From NCBI GenBank assembly GCA_902594255.1, contig CACJLN010000001.1, positions 1 through 64,000 of the forward strand: DNA of 64,000 bases, written 5' to 3'. A program made the position numbers and the translations under genes. Numbering within the stretch: the first letter of the stretch is position 1; each line of letters opens with the position of its first letter. The notes beneath the pieces were generated by a model, which had not been told where the DNA came from, ran no database searches, and saw only the letters and a list, made by a program, of their open reading frames with translations. This DNA is from an uncultured Pelagibacteraceae bacterium. Its GTDB lineage: Bacteria > Pseudomonadota > Alphaproteobacteria > Pelagibacterales > Pelagibacteraceae. Below are positions 12,424-22,066 of the stretch, in pieces.

Positions 12424-13757
12424 CTTAATAAAGATGACCAAGATGGGTCTGAAGCATCTGTTGGCGTCTTAACCTCACGCTCATTATAGCCAGTAAGGTC
12501 TATGGACCATAGTTTTGCTGAGAAGCCCTTCCCTTCATTATCTGTTTTAGTTTCTCGATAAAAAATTAAAACTCTACCATTTGGCGACCAAGATGGTGCT
12601 TCCTGATAAAAGTTTTCTGTAAGCAATCTTTCTCCTGATCCATCAGTTCTCATAACACCAATGTAGAATTTACCTTTATGTAATTTAGTAAAAGCAATCA
12701 AATCTCCTCTAGGAGACCAAACAGGTGTTCCATAAAGTCCTTTTCCAAATGAAATTCTTTTTACATTTTTTCCACTACTTTCCATAACATATATTTGTTG
12801 ATAACCGCTTCTATCAGAATTGAAAGAAATAAATTTACCATCAGGAGAATAAGATGGTGAAGTATCAATTGACGGATGATTTGTTATACGATCGACAACC
12901 CTGCTATCTAGATCCATAGTATAAATGTCAGAATTTCCATCTTTTGCAAAACTCATAATAATTTTTTTTCCATCAGGGGAAAATCTTGGAGCAAAAGTCA
13001 TACCTGGAAAATCACCAACCACTTCTTGAGTACCTGTTTCTATATCGAGTAAATAAACTCTTGGTAAGTTTTTAAAATAAGAAAGATAAGTCACCATTTG
13101 ACTAGTTTTATTAAATCGGGGAGTTAAAACTAACTCGTTTCCAAGTGTCAAAAATTTATTATTAAAACCATCTTGGTCCATAATTGCCAATTTTTTTACT
13201 CTTTGAGTTTTTGGTCCTTCTTCAGCAACGTAAATAATTCTAGTATCAAAATAGCCCTTTTCACCAGTTAATCTCTCATAAACTTTATCAGAAATTATGT
13301 GACCAACTCTTCTCCAGTTAGTGGGCACTGTTGTAAACGCTAAAGCCATCATTTCTCTTCCTGCTAAGATATCCCACAACCTAAATTCAACTCTTAGTTT
13401 TTCGTCTACATAGTTAACCTTGCCTGTAATTAATGCTTGAGCCTTAATTAATTTCCAATCCTCAAATCTTGGTTTTAAATTCGCAATATCAGGTTTTTGA
13501 AGAAAGGCCTCTCTATTCAATGGATTAAATAATCCAGAAGTTTTGAGATTTTTTTCGACAATTATTGATATTTCTGAGCCAATATCTTTTTTGTTTAAAA
13601 TTTCATCAAATTTAGTTTTTGACTCATTATCTATTGCTAAAGGTGAAACCGCTAAAGGAAGTGGATCTAAATTCCCCCTTGTAATATCAACTTTGATCAA
13701 ACCATGTGCATTAAAAGGTAATAAAATAAAAACAAGAAGAATTATTTTTTTTATCAT
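12417..13757 (-). CDS. tolB: Tol-Pal system beta-propeller protein TolB
   Basis: A 446-residue periplasmic protein. The signal peptide is about residues 1-19 (MIKKIILLVFILLPFNAHG). An N-terminal alpha/beta domain reaches about residue 165. A six-bladed propeller of WD40-like PD40 repeats follows (FSPDGKKI, YSPDGKFI, WSPRGDLI, WSPNGRVL). TolB binds Pal and TolA. The downstream gap to pal is 103 bases with direct repeats. Full length, no disruption. Confidence 0.96.
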   Translation of the reverse strand: MIKKIILLVFILLPFNAHGLIKVDITRGNLDPLPLAVSPLAIDNESKTKFDEILNKKDIGSEISIIVEKNLKTSGLFNPLNREAFLQKPDIANLKPRFEDWKLIKAQALITGKVNYVDEKLRVEFRLWDILAGREMMALAFTTVPTNWRRVGHIISDKVYERLTGEKGYFDTRIIYVAEEGPKTQRVKKLAIMDQDGFNNKFLTLGNELVLTPRFNKTSQMVTYLSYFKNLPRVYLLDIETGTQEVVGDFPGMTFAPRFSPDGKKIIMSFAKDGNSDIYTMDLDSRVVDRITNHPSIDTSPSYSPDGKFISFNSDRSGYQQIYVMESSGKNVKRISFGKGLYGTPVWSPRGDLIAFTKLHKGKFYIGVMRTDGSGERLLTENFYQEAPSWSPNGRVLIFYRETKTDNEGKGFSAKLWSIDLTGYNEREVKTPTDASDPSWSSLLSN

Positions 13758-13765
13758 AATTAATT

Positions 13766-14575
13766 TTATCCCTCTAACATCTCTCTTGCATCAAAATTTA
13801 ATTGTAAATCTTTCCATCTTTCATATCCTGTCGATGGGACTCGTAAAGGTTGACAAAGTTTTATTGCTCTTAGAGCGCTTTCTGCTAAAACCTTATAAAA
13901 GCCCTGCCCTGGTTTATTCATCCTGGCATGATCTAAAATCTCTGAACTTATAACACTACCATCGGGTTTTAATTCCAACTTAATCCTTACTAACAAATCT
14001 TCATTATATGGTAAACCCAAAGGTATACTCCAACATCCAAAGATCTGAGCTTTGAGTGCATCTTCTTCGCTTAAACTTAAGCCCGTATTTTCAATATTTC
14101 TATCCTGATCTTGAGTAATCTTATCTGTTTTTTTTAAAGTCTCAGCGCTTTCAACTTTAGACTTATCAATTAGTGCAGCAATGTTATTAGGGTCAAACAG
14201 CTCTTTTTTTTCAAATTCTGAAACTTGCTTCACTTCATTGTCGATTTTTTCTGGATTTTGTTTGTCCTCTTCAACTTTTTTAATCTTCTTTATATTCTCG
14301 TCTGGCATTGGAATAGAGTCAGGTTTTATTTTTTTTACTTTTTTAGGTGGTGCTTGTTCTGAAACCAATTTTTTCTCTTTTTCTTTAATCTTTTCTATTG
14401 TTTTTTGTGCTTTTGGTGCAAATGGAATATTTGTTTTGTCTGATATTTGTATCAGCTCAACTGATACTATTGGAGGTAAGTTAATGGGTTTTTTTGCTAA
14501 AAATGGTAAGCTCATAGCCGTAATCAAAATTAAAATTAAATGTAAAACAGAAGATATAAGAATACTTCTAGTCAA
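13766..14575 (-). CDS. tolA: TolA-like energy transducer (TonB C-terminal type)
   Basis: A 269-residue protein with one N-terminal membrane anchor (about residues 5-24). A long Lys/Glu/Pro-rich helical spacer covers about 50-150 (APPKKVKKIKPDSIP and similar). A compact C-terminal domain follows, of TolA/TonB type, with PDGSVISSEILDHARMNKPG. Position between tolR and tolB identifies it as TolA despite weak sequence conservation. It carries force from TolQR to Pal/TolB across the periplasm. It is shorter than the E. coli protein because the spacer is reduced. Confidence 0.85.
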   Translation of the reverse strand: MTRSILISSVLHLILILITAMSLPFLAKKPINLPPIVSVELIQISDKTNIPFAPKAQKTIEKIKEKEKKLVSEQAPPKKVKKIKPDSIPMPDENIKKIKKVEEDKQNPEKIDNEVKQVSEFEKKELFDPNNIAALIDKSKVESAETLKKTDKITQDQDRNIENTGLSLSEEDALKAQIFGCWSIPLGLPYNEDLLVRIKLELKPDGSVISSEILDHARMNKPGQGFYKVLAESALRAIKLCQPLRVPSTGYERWKDLQLNFDAREMLEG

Positions 14576-14581
14576 TTTGAC

Positions 14582-14998
14582 TTACCTTTCTTTATATGGC
14601 TCTGAGATAAGTGCTACTTTAGTAAAACCAGATCCAGATAAAAGGCCCATAATTTCAAGAACCCGCCCATAATTTATTGTTTTATCGCCTCTTACATAAA
14701 TTCTTGTGTCAGTCCTATTTTTTGAAACAGCCAAAACTTTTGCAATAATTTTTTCATATTCGACTTTAGACTCCTGAATAAAAATTTCACCTTTTGAATT
14801 TATAGTTAAAGTAAGTGGTTCAGCTTCCTCTGGAAGTGAGTCAGCAGAACTCTCAGGTAAATCTACTTGAACCCCTACAGTTAATAAAGGTGCAGTTACC
14901 ATGAAAATAATCAAAAGTACTAACATTACATCTACAAATGGCGTTACGTTTATTTCACTCATTGGCTCATTTTTTGAACGATTGAATTTAAAAACCAT
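14582..14998 (-). CDS. tolR: TolR proton-channel subunit (ExbD/TolR family)
   Basis: A 138-residue inner-membrane protein with one transmembrane helix (about 21-40). The proton-carrying Asp23 sits in TPFVDVMLVLLIIFMVTAPL, the family hallmark. A periplasmic domain follows with the typical VYVRGD-like stretch (IYVRGDKTINYGRVLEIM). It works with TolQ to energise TolA. Spacing to tolQ is two bases, and tolA follows six bases on, so the four tol genes are one operon. Confidence 0.95.
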   Translation of the reverse strand: MVFKFNRSKNEPMSEINVTPFVDVMLVLLIIFMVTAPLLTVGVQVDLPESSADSLPEEAEPLTLTINSKGEIFIQESKVEYEKIIAKVLAVSKNRTDTRIYVRGDKTINYGRVLEIMGLLSGSGFTKVALISEPYKER

Positions 14999-15000
14999 TT

Positions 15001-15675
15001 TTAAATTATTGTTAAAAATCTTTTAGAAAAATTTTCTAACTTTTGAGAATATTTAATAGAGTCGTAATTAAACTTATTATAAGCGATTACTGCAGGTATT
15101 GCGGCTAACAAACCAAGAGCAGTTGCAAAAAGTGCTTCTGCTATACCGGGGGCAACAATTGCCAAACTTGTATTTCTTGAAATTGCTATAGATTGAAATG
15201 AATTCATAATTCCCCAAACTGTTCCGAACAATCCAATAAAAGGTGCTGTTGAACCCACTGTTGCTAAAAATGTAAAACCTTTACTAATTTTAGACATTTG
15301 TTTTTCTATTCCAGTTTCTAACATAGTTGTCATTCTGGCATTTAAGTCTGTTTTTGATTTTCTTTTTAGCAAATTTTGCATTGCATCTTTGAAAACTAAA
15401 GCCATTGGATCTTCAGGGTTCGCTGGCAAACTATTATACATTGATTCTGCAGATTTAGAATTCCAGAACTTTTTCTCAAACTCTTCAGAAGATTGATTTA
15501 TTTTTTTAAATAATCTAAATTTTTCAATAATAACAGCCCAAGAGTAAACTGAACAAACAATCAAAAGTATGATTACAGATTTCACTATGATATCTGCTCT
15601 TATAAATAAATTCATTAAAGAGAAGTCAGCACTCGATGCTAGACCAACTGCTTGAGTAGATATATCTGCTTCCAT
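15001..15675 (-). CDS. tolQ: TolQ proton-channel subunit (ExbB/TolQ family)
   Basis: A 224-residue protein with three transmembrane helices: about 30-50, 130-155 (FLATVGSTAPFIGLFGTVWGIM) and 170-195 (IAPGIAEALFATALGLLAAIPAV). It forms the stator with TolR. Usually ybgC, ruvA and ruvB lie upstream of tolQ. Here a 52-base gap and ruvC are found instead. The ATG at 15675 is the first good start before the N-terminal MNLFIRADIIVK region. Confidence 0.95.
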   Translation of the reverse strand: MEADISTQAVGLASSADFSLMNLFIRADIIVKSVIILLIVCSVYSWAVIIEKFRLFKKINQSSEEFEKKFWNSKSAESMYNSLPANPEDPMALVFKDAMQNLLKRKSKTDLNARMTTMLETGIEKQMSKISKGFTFLATVGSTAPFIGLFGTVWGIMNSFQSIAISRNTSLAIVAPGIAEALFATALGLLAAIPAVIAYNKFNYDSIKYSQKLENFSKRFLTII

Positions 15676-15727
15676 GATGTCTTCTCACACTTAAATGTGT
15701 CATGAATTTGTCTTAAAATTTTAACTA

Positions 15728-16222
15728 TTAATCCTCTTTTTTATAGGTTTCATAATAAAAACTTGAAATTAAAATTGCATCAGCTTTATTAGAGTCCTTT
15801 TTTTTTGATAATTGGTGAGAAAAATAAGGAAATATCTCAATAGCTTTAGTCCTGCTAGCGTCTTTTTGGGAATTTAATAAATTAAAATATTTTTTCCATT
15901 TGGCTGGTCTTACAAAATACATCGGCAATTGCATTGACGAGCAAATTCCCTTTAAAATCCCAAACGATTGACCAAAATTAAACATACTTGTAACACCTTG
16001 GCCAGGCATTGCTGAGACTTGTTCTATTATGACTCTGATCTCATGATTTTCAAATTTACTAATTCTTTTTGAAATTTCATTATAGATCTGAGATCCATTT
16101 ACTTGTTTTTTATTTTTTTTTCCCTCGATCATTGTAGGCATCTCAACCACGTCAATAATTTTGCCATTCTCAAAAAAGCAAATTGAACCAGAAATACCAG
16201 GGTCTATTCCAATTATTAACAT
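15728..16222 (-). CDS. ruvC: RuvC-like Holliday junction resolvase (phage-type subgroup)
   Basis: A 164-residue RNase H-fold nuclease expected to cut Holliday junctions. Acidic residues match the active site: Asp7 in GIDPG, Glu67 in IIEQV, and the C-terminal DSNKADAI with Asp143 and Asp148. The central MPGQGVTSMFNFGQSFG stretch resembles the RuvC-like proteins of phages and some alphaproteobacteria more than classical E. coli RuvC. It is next to yebC as in many genomes, but ruvA and ruvB are not adjacent. Confidence 0.85.
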   Translation of the reverse strand: MLIIGIDPGISGSICFFENGKIIDVVEMPTMIEGKKNKKQVNGSQIYNEISKRISKFENHEIRVIIEQVSAMPGQGVTSMFNFGQSFGILKGICSSMQLPMYFVRPAKWKKYFNLLNSQKDASRTKAIEIFPYFSHQLSKKKDSNKADAILISSFYYETYKKED

Positions 16223-16225
16223 AGT

Positions 16226-16948
16226 TTAATTATTAAATTCTACGTTTGAATAAACATTTTGTACATCATCATCCTCTTGTAATGACATAAAAAAATTTAT
16301 CAAATCTTCCTTTTTTTCTTTAGTTGGCTTTACCTTATTTAAAGGTACCCACTCAATTGCTGTAGATATAAAGTTGGTAATTTCTTTCTCTATTTCTTTT
16401 TTTACTTTGTAAATATCATCGACTGAACATTGGATTTCATGAAAGTCGGGATTTGATTTGCACTCATTTGCTCCAGCTTCAATTGCTAATTCAAGAATAC
16501 GTTCCTCAGAAACCTCTTTGGCGTCTATTTTAATTATCCCTAACTGATTAAAATTATGTGAAGCAGAGCCCTGGGTACCAAGACTGCCACCTGCTTTCTG
16601 AAAAATGGTTCTTATATTTGATGCGGTTCTATTTTTATTATCAGTGAGAGTCTCTACAATAACTGCAATTTTCTCGGGTCCAAAGCCCTCATATCTTAGA
16701 CTTTCAAACTTCAATTCCGTGTTCAATGAAGATTTGTCAATAGCTCTTTCAATGTTGTCTTTAGGCATATTTGCAGATCTAGCTGCTTGTATTGCAGATC
16801 TTAGTCTTGGGTTCGTATTCGGGTCTTTGTCACCATGCTTAGCAGCTACAGTAATTTCTTTGGATAGTTTTGAGAAAATTTTAGATCTTTGCTTGTCAGC
16901 TTTGCCTTTCTTATGTTTAATACCTGCCCAATGTGAATGTCCTGCCAT
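16226..16948 (-). CDS. yebC: YebC/PmpR/TACO1 family protein
   Basis: A 240-residue cytosolic protein beginning with the family signature MAGHSHWAGIKHKKGKAD. Three-domain length and the conserved YEGFGP and TDNKNRTASNIR motifs are intact. The family has been described both as a DNA-binding regulator and, more recently, as a translation factor that relieves ribosome stalling. It lies four bases upstream of ruvC in the same orientation, the classical arrangement. Confidence 0.95.
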   Translation of the reverse strand: MAGHSHWAGIKHKKGKADKQRSKIFSKLSKEITVAAKHGDKDPNTNPRLRSAIQAARSANMPKDNIERAIDKSSLNTELKFESLRYEGFGPEKIAVIVETLTDNKNRTASNIRTIFQKAGGSLGTQGSASHNFNQLGIIKIDAKEVSEERILELAIEAGANECKSNPDFHEIQCSVDDIYKVKKEIEKEITNFISTAIEWVPLNKVKPTKEKKEDLINFFMSLQEDDDVQNVYSNVEFNN

Positions 16949-16951
16949 AAA

Positions 16952-17758
16952 TTAAAACTTATTATTTAGAAGATTTCCATAAATATAACTTTTTATTTTT
17001 GAGGCAAGTCCAGTTTCTAAATCACAATCAACAATCACACCACTTAAAGTGGCATCACCTTTTGCGGGAAAATGTTTAATTGAATCTTTTTTCATAAATC
17101 TGTTTAACGAATTATATTTATTCATTCCTATCACTGAGTCATAGTCACCACACATCCCTGCATCTGTTTGAAAAGCTGTTCCATTTTTTAATACTCTTGC
17201 ATCATTTGTTGGTATATGAGTATGAGTTCCAATCACCAAAGTAGCCTTGCCGTCAAAAAAATGACCTATTGCATTTTTTTCGCTTGTAATTTCTCCATGA
17301 AAATCAACTATAAGTAAATCATAGTCCTTTTTTAACTTAAACTCCTCTAAAAATTTTTTTGAAGTTTCAAAAACATCTTCACATTTTTTCATAAAAACGT
17401 TTCCCATTAAATTAAGAACGCCTATCTTAATATTATTTTCAGTATTGAAAATTTCAAACCCCGATCCAGGAGCAGGTTCAAATAAATTTTTTGGCCTTAA
17501 TAATCTATTTTCTTTATCAATAAAATTCATTATTTCTTTCTGATCCCAAACATGATTTCCAGTTGTAATTACATTTACACCGCATTTAAAAAAATCCTCA
17601 CATATTTCTTTCGTTAGACCTACTCCAGCTTCTGCAGCATTTTCTCCATTTACTATTACGAAATCAATTTCATTTACTTTGATTTGATCAAGTAAGTTGT
17701 TCATAATTTTCGAGCATCCAGAAATACCGACTACATCACCTAAAAATAATATTCTCAT
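16952..17758 (-). CDS. YmdB-family metallophosphoesterase
   Basis: A 268-residue calcineurin-like phosphoesterase of the TIGR00282/YmdB type. Metal-binding residues appear in LFLGDVVG, NGENAAEAGVGLT, TTGNHVWDQ, VDFHGE and GTHTHIPTND. Bacillus YmdB hydrolyses 2',3'-cyclic nucleotides, but the physiological role in Alphaproteobacteria is unsettled. Its start overlaps the stop of the upstream cyclo-ligase gene by one base, so both belong to the same operon. Confidence 0.9.
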   Translation of the reverse strand: MRILFLGDVVGISGCSKIMNNLLDQIKVNEIDFVIVNGENAAEAGVGLTKEICEDFFKCGVNVITTGNHVWDQKEIMNFIDKENRLLRPKNLFEPAPGSGFEIFNTENNIKIGVLNLMGNVFMKKCEDVFETSKKFLEEFKLKKDYDLLIVDFHGEITSEKNAIGHFFDGKATLVIGTHTHIPTNDARVLKNGTAFQTDAGMCGDYDSVIGMNKYNSLNRFMKKDSIKHFPAKGDATLSGVIVDCDLETGLASKIKSYIYGNLLNNKF

Positions 17759-18306
17759 TAATTTTTACTTTTCACTGTGTTTGTTATTATGAAATCTAAT
17801 TGAACATCATATTTAGTTACTGGTATTTTTTTAACTTTTTGAAAAGAATATGCCAGGCCTATTGTTATAATCTTTTTCTTTTTTTTTAACTTCTTAATAT
17901 ACCTGTCGTAAAATCCTCCTCCATAACCAATTCTATTACGGTTATTATCAAAAGCGACTAAAGGTACCAATAAAATGTTAGGTGACTTAATAACATCTGA
18001 AATAGGCTCAGGTATTCCATAATCATTTATTTCTAGCGGGTCTTTTGTTGACCACTGAAAAAAGTTCATTTGATAATTTTTTCTTATCTTTGGCAATGAT
18101 AATTGATAATTTAATTTTTCTAATTTTTTAAAAATTTCTATAGTGTCACACTCATAATTATATGGGTAATATCCTCCAATAACCCTGTTATCTATTTTTG
18201 TTTTTTTCAAAATTTTTACCAAAGAATTAAAATTAATTTTTTGATTTTTATGATAATTAATTTTTCTAATCTTTAATATTTTTTTTCTTATTTCTGATTT
18301 ATTCAC
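17758..18306 (-). CDS. 5-formyltetrahydrofolate cyclo-ligase
   Basis: A 182-residue enzyme (YgfA/MTHFS family) that converts 5-formyl-THF to methenyl-THF with ATP. The substrate and ATP sites show as IGGYYPYN, LVPLVAFD and RIGYGGGFYDRY. It is the usual neighbour of zapA. In many proteobacteria the 6S RNA gene sits between them, but here the gap is only six bases, so 6S RNA must be elsewhere or absent. Confidence 0.93.
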   Translation of the reverse strand: MNKSEIRKKILKIRKINYHKNQKINFNSLVKILKKTKIDNRVIGGYYPYNYECDTIEIFKKLEKLNYQLSLPKIRKNYQMNFFQWSTKDPLEINDYGIPEPISDVIKSPNILLVPLVAFDNNRNRIGYGGGFYDRYIKKLKKKKKIITIGLAYSFQKVKKIPVTKYDVQLDFIITNTVKSKN

Positions 18307-18312
18307 TTGAAA

Positions 18313-18759
18313 TTATTTTGGTAAATCCTCTAAATTTACTCTCTCGACAAAACTTGAGATTTCATTGGCAGCTTCATCTATTAATTTTTCATAGTTTTTT
18401 TGATTTTCTTCAATTTCATTTTTAAGTTGACTATGGTTTTTTTTAATTTGTTCTATTTCTTCTTCTTTTTTATCTCTATACTCATAAATTAATGATTTCA
18501 ATTCTTTAAATTTATTTGAAAGATTCCTTAATTCATCTTTTTTTTGCTCAACTTTTTTTTTAGTTTCATGATATTCATCCATTACTTTGACTGCCGTAAT
18601 TAACAGAAGCTTATTTTCTCCAAGATTTCCAAGATCATTTTTAAGTTCGTTAAATTTTCTATTGATCTGTATTAGTAATTCCTCAAGATGCTCCTCTTGA
18701 CCATCTTCACAAGATAATAAAAACTCTTTTCCATTAAATTTAATACTTACGTTTGCCAT
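18313..18759 (-). CDS. zapA: Cell division protein ZapA
   Basis: A 148-residue protein whose first 90 residues match ZapA: VSIKFNGKEFLLSCEDGQEE, then a helical dimerisation region with LLITAVKVMDEYHE. ZapA crosslinks FtsZ filaments. The C-terminal 60 residues are an extra Lys/Glu-rich coiled coil, longer than in typical ZapA. Its start overlaps the preceding coiled-coil gene by 13 bases. Confidence 0.88.
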   Translation of the reverse strand: MANVSIKFNGKEFLLSCEDGQEEHLEELLIQINRKFNELKNDLGNLGENKLLLITAVKVMDEYHETKKKVEQKKDELRNLSNKFKELKSLIYEYRDKKEEEIEQIKKNHSQLKNEIEENQKNYEKLIDEAANEISSFVERVNLEDLPK

Positions 18760-19070
18760 TTATCAAACTCGTTTAATAAATTATCTGTTTCTTGATTTAA
18801 TTCATCAATTTTTTGAGAAAATTGCTCTTGTTTTTTTATCTCGTTTTTCTCCTGATGCTTTATTTCGCTAAGTCTATCGTTTAAACTATTATAGTCTTCA
18901 AGCAATCTTTTGTATTTCTCCTCTAATTCTTGTTTTTCAATTTGTAATTGATTTTTCTGTTCATCTAAATTTTCTAAGTTTTTTTTTATACTCAAATTTT
19001 TATAATTCAAATTTTTTAATTTTGTTAACGCTAAAGTTAATTTTTTTTCTTTTTCGATTACAGAATTCAT
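18747..19070 (-). CDS. Small coiled-coil protein upstream of zapA
   Basis: A 107-residue, highly charged protein that is almost entirely predicted coiled coil (residues 15-103, rich in Lys, Glu, Gln, Leu). There is no signal peptide or membrane segment. A small coiled-coil protein (DUF4164-like) commonly precedes zapA in Alphaproteobacteria, and overlap with zapA suggests co-translation and a division-related role. Function is not established. It is divergent from transketolase across a 54-base gap. Confidence 0.8.
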   Translation of the reverse strand: MNSVIEKEKKLTLALTKLKNLNYKNLSIKKNLENLDEQKNQLQIEKQELEEKYKRLLEDYNSLNDRLSEIKHQEKNEIKKQEQFSQKIDELNQETDNLLNEFDKWQT

Positions 19071-19124
19071 ATATATATGTTTATATTATTAAATTGAATC
19101 TTCTTAGTCTAGACAGGATAATTT

Positions 19125-21068
19125 TTGAGCAAACAATATAGAGATTTAGCCAATTGCATTAGATTTTTGTCAATTGATGCTGTTCAGAAAGCTAACTCTG
19201 GACACCCAGGAATGCCTATGGGAATGGCAGATGTAGCAACCGTTTTATTTAAAGATTTTTTGAATTTTAACCCCAAAAATCCTAATTGGATTAATAGAGA
19301 CCGATTTGTTCTATCTGCAGGTCATGGTTCAATGTTGCTTTACAGTCTCCTATATTTAACTGGTTATAAAAGCGTTTCTTTAAATGATATTAAAAATTTT
19401 AGACAGTTAGATTGTATTTGTGCTGGTCACCCGGAATATCACCCTAACACTGGGATAGAGACAACCACCGGTCCACTTGGACAAGGAATATCTAATGCTG
19501 TTGGTTTCGCAATATCAGAAGAAATTTTAAAAAAAAAACTCGGAAAAAAAATTATAAACCATAAAACATATGTATTAGCTGGCGATGGATGCTTGATGGA
19601 AGGAATAAGTCATGAAGCTTTAAGTCTAGCGGGCCATTTAAAATTAAAAAATCTTATTCTTTTATTTGATAATAATTCTATATCTATTGATGGTCCAACT
19701 AATTTAGCAGTTTCGGACAATCATGAGGAAAGGTTTAAGAGTTACGGTTGGAATTATTTAAAAGTTAATGGTCATAATTATAAAGAAATTTCAGTTGCAT
19801 TAAAGAAAGCTCAAAAAACCAACAAGCCCATTGCAATTTCTTGTAAGACAAAAATTGGTTATGGGTCTCCAAATAAAAGTGGTAAAGCTTCATCACACGG
19901 GAGTCCTCTAGGTGAGGATGAAATCAAGTTAGTTAGAAAAAAACTTAAGTGGAATTATGAACCTTTTAAGATACCTAATGAATTATTGAGGAAATGGAAA
20001 AAAATTGGAGAAAAATCCTCACAAAAGGCGAGAAGGCATGAAATTAAACATAAAAATGTTTTATCTAATTTTAAAGACTTAAGCTCATTAAAAAATTTAA
20101 TTAAAAAAATAACGAGTGATTTTTTAAAAAACCCAAAGCCGATGGCAACAAGAAAATCGTCTGAAATGTTTTTAAATATTATAACAAAACTTCCAAATGT
20201 AATCGGCGGTTCAGCTGATTTAGCAGGATCAAACAACACAAAGACTAAAGATCATAAAATTATTAAACCTCAAGATTTTTCTGGAAATTATATTCACTAT
20301 GGAGTTAGAGAACACGCGATGTGTGGAATAATGAATGGAATTGCGCTACATAGCAATTTGATTCCTTATGGAGGTACATTTTTAATATTCAGTGATTACT
20401 GCAAACCATCAATAAGATTAGCAGCGATGATGAAACAAAGAGTAATTTATGTTTTTACTCACGACTCCATTGGTTTAGGCGAGGACGGCCCAACCCATCA
20501 ACCAATTGAGCAATTGACAAGTTTAAGATCTATTCCAAATTTGAATGTATTTAGACCAGCAGATACGATCGAAACTTTTGAATGCTGGCAATTAGCAATC
20601 AAAAGTCAAAAGGCTCCAAGTGTAATAGCTTTAACTAGACAAGGGATCAATCCTTTAAGACTTAAAAATTCATCTAAAAATGAGTCCTCTGCTGGTGCTT
20701 ATGAAATTTTTAGAACTGGAGAGAACATAAAAGTAACGATCTTAGCAACTGGATCTGAAACTAGTTTAGCTAGTGATGTGGGACATAAATTGGCCACAGA
20801 TGGCATCTATTCCAAAATAATATCAATGCCCTGTCAGGAACTATTTGATCAACAAAATAAAGATTATAAAAATGAAATTTTATCTGAAACTGAATTAGTT
20901 GTTTCAATAGAGGCCTCTGAAACTTATTATTGGAAAAAGTACACTGGTGCTTCAGGATTAAATTTTGGTATCAATGATTTTGGAAAAAGCGCGCCTTACA
21001 AAAAAATTTATGATCATTTTGGATTAAATGCTGACACCATAGTCAAAAGGATTAAGGAAAGATTATGA
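19125..21068 (+). CDS. tkt: Transketolase
   Basis: A 647-residue thiamine-diphosphate enzyme of the pentose phosphate pathway. The ThDP motif starts at GDG (153-155) and ends at Asn183-Asn184. GPLGQGIS (117-123) and the PP-domain [14 protein letters not shown] are conserved. The start is a TTG behind AGGAT, as no ATG or GTG gives a full N-terminus. It opens the tkt-gap-pgk-fba operon and overlaps gap by four bases. Confidence 0.97.
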   Translation: MSKQYRDLANCIRFLSIDAVQKANSGHPGMPMGMADVATVLFKDFLNFNPKNPNWINRDRFVLSAGHGSMLLYSLLYLTGYKSVSLNDIKNFRQLDCICAGHPEYHPNTGIETTTGPLGQGISNAVGFAISEEILKKKLGKKIINHKTYVLAGDGCLMEGISHEALSLAGHLKLKNLILLFDNNSISIDGPTNLAVSDNHEERFKSYGWNYLKVNGHNYKEISVALKKAQKTNKPIAISCKTKIGYGSPNKSGKASSHGSPLGEDEIKLVRKKLKWNYEPFKIPNELLRKWKKIGEKSSQKARRHEIKHKNVLSNFKDLSSLKNLIKKITSDFLKNPKPMATRKSSEMFLNIITKLPNVIGGSADLAGSNNTKTKDHKIIKPQDFSGNYIHYGVREHAMCGIMNGIALHSNLIPYGGTFLIFSDYCKPSIRLAAMMKQRVIYVFTHDSIGLGEDGPTHQPIEQLTSLRSIPNLNVFRPADTIETFECWQLAIKSQKAPSVIALTRQGINPLRLKNSSKNESSAGAYEIFRTGENIKVTILATGSETSLASDVGHKLATDGIYSKIISMPCQELFDQQNKDYKNEILSETELVVSIEASETYYWKKYTGASGLNFGINDFGKSAPYKKIYDHFGLNADTIVKRIKERL

Positions 21069-22066
21069 AAATAAAAATTGGAATTAATGGAATGGGTAGA
21101 ATTGGTAGAATGATTATCAGGTCTATAGTAGAAAATGATAATAAAAATTTAGAAATTAAGCATATTAATAATAGAACGAATTCTGAAACTTGTTCTTCTT
21201 TATTAAAATATGACTCTATACATGGAAAATTTAATGCAGACATAAGTTTTGATGATAAACATCTATTCATAAACAAAAATAAAATATCATTCAGTCAAGA
21301 AACAGATTTAAACAAAATTAATTGGAAAAAGTTTGATGTCGATTATGTTTTTGAATGTACAGGGAAATTTAACTCAAAAGAAAAATTGGAGCCTCATCTT
21401 AAAAATGGAGCGAAAAAAGTTATTGTCTCAGCCCCATGTAAAAAAGCTGATAAAACTGTTGTATTCGGAGTAAACGAAACAAAATTGAAAAAAAACGACA
21501 AAATAATTTCTGCTGCATCATGTACTACAAATTGTCTTGCTCCAGTAGCTCATGTTCTAAATGAGAACTTCGAAATCGAAAGAGGTTTTATGACAACTAT
21601 CCATGCTTTTACAACTGATCAAAGACTTTTAGATAATTCACATAAAGATCCTAGAAGAGCTAGATCCGCAAGCCAATCGATTGTGCCTACCTCAACAGGT
21701 GCCTCTAAGGCAATCGGTGAGATTATTCCATCTTTAAAAGGAAAATTAGAAGGTGTCGCAATGAGAGTTCCCACACCCAATGTTTCTTTAATTGAACTTG
21801 TTTTTTGTACCAAGAAAGATTTAAGTGTTGAAAAAATTAATTTAGCATTTCACAATTTTAGCAAAAAAAATAAAATACTTGAGATTACTAAAGAAAAACT
21901 TGTATCTATAGACTTTAATCATAATCAAGCTTCATCAATAATTGACGCTAATTTAACAAACGTAATTGGAAAAAATATGGGTAAAATTTCAGCTTGGTAC
22001 GATAATGAATGGGCTTTTTCAAATAGGATGTGTGATATTGCAGAATACATTCACAAAAATTCTTAA
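21065..22066 (+). CDS. gap: Glyceraldehyde-3-phosphate dehydrogenase, type I
   Basis: A 333-residue enzyme interconverting GAP and 1,3-bisphosphoglycerate. The Rossmann motif is [10 protein letters not shown] (residues 6-15) and the catalytic Cys153 lies in [13 protein letters not shown]. The Asp that normally ends beta strand 2 and binds the adenine ribose of NAD is replaced: the segment reads INNRTNSET (residues 35-42 region). This suggests relaxed or NADP preference as in GapB-type enzymes, an inference. ATGA overlap with tkt and stop/start overlap with pgk indicate tight coupling. Confidence 0.95.
   Translation: MKIKIGINGMGRIGRMIIRSIVENDNKNLEIKHINNRTNSETCSSLLKYDSIHGKFNADISFDDKHLFINKNKISFSQETDLNKINWKKFDVDYVFECTGKFNSKEKLEPHLKNGAKKVIVSAPCKKADKTVVFGVNETKLKKNDKIISAASCTTNCLAPVAHVLNENFEIERGFMTTIHAFTTDQRLLDNSHKDPRRARSASQSIVPTSTGASKAIGEIIPSLKGKLEGVAMRVPTPNVSLIELVFCTKKDLSVEKINLAFHNFSKKNKILEITKEKLVSIDFNHNQASSIIDANLTNVIGKNMGKISAWYDNEWAFSNRMCDIAEYIHKNS

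Noticed and set aside
18306-18313. Expected 6S RNA between zapA and the cyclo-ligase gene
   Set aside because: Only six bases separate the genes, so no RNA gene fits.
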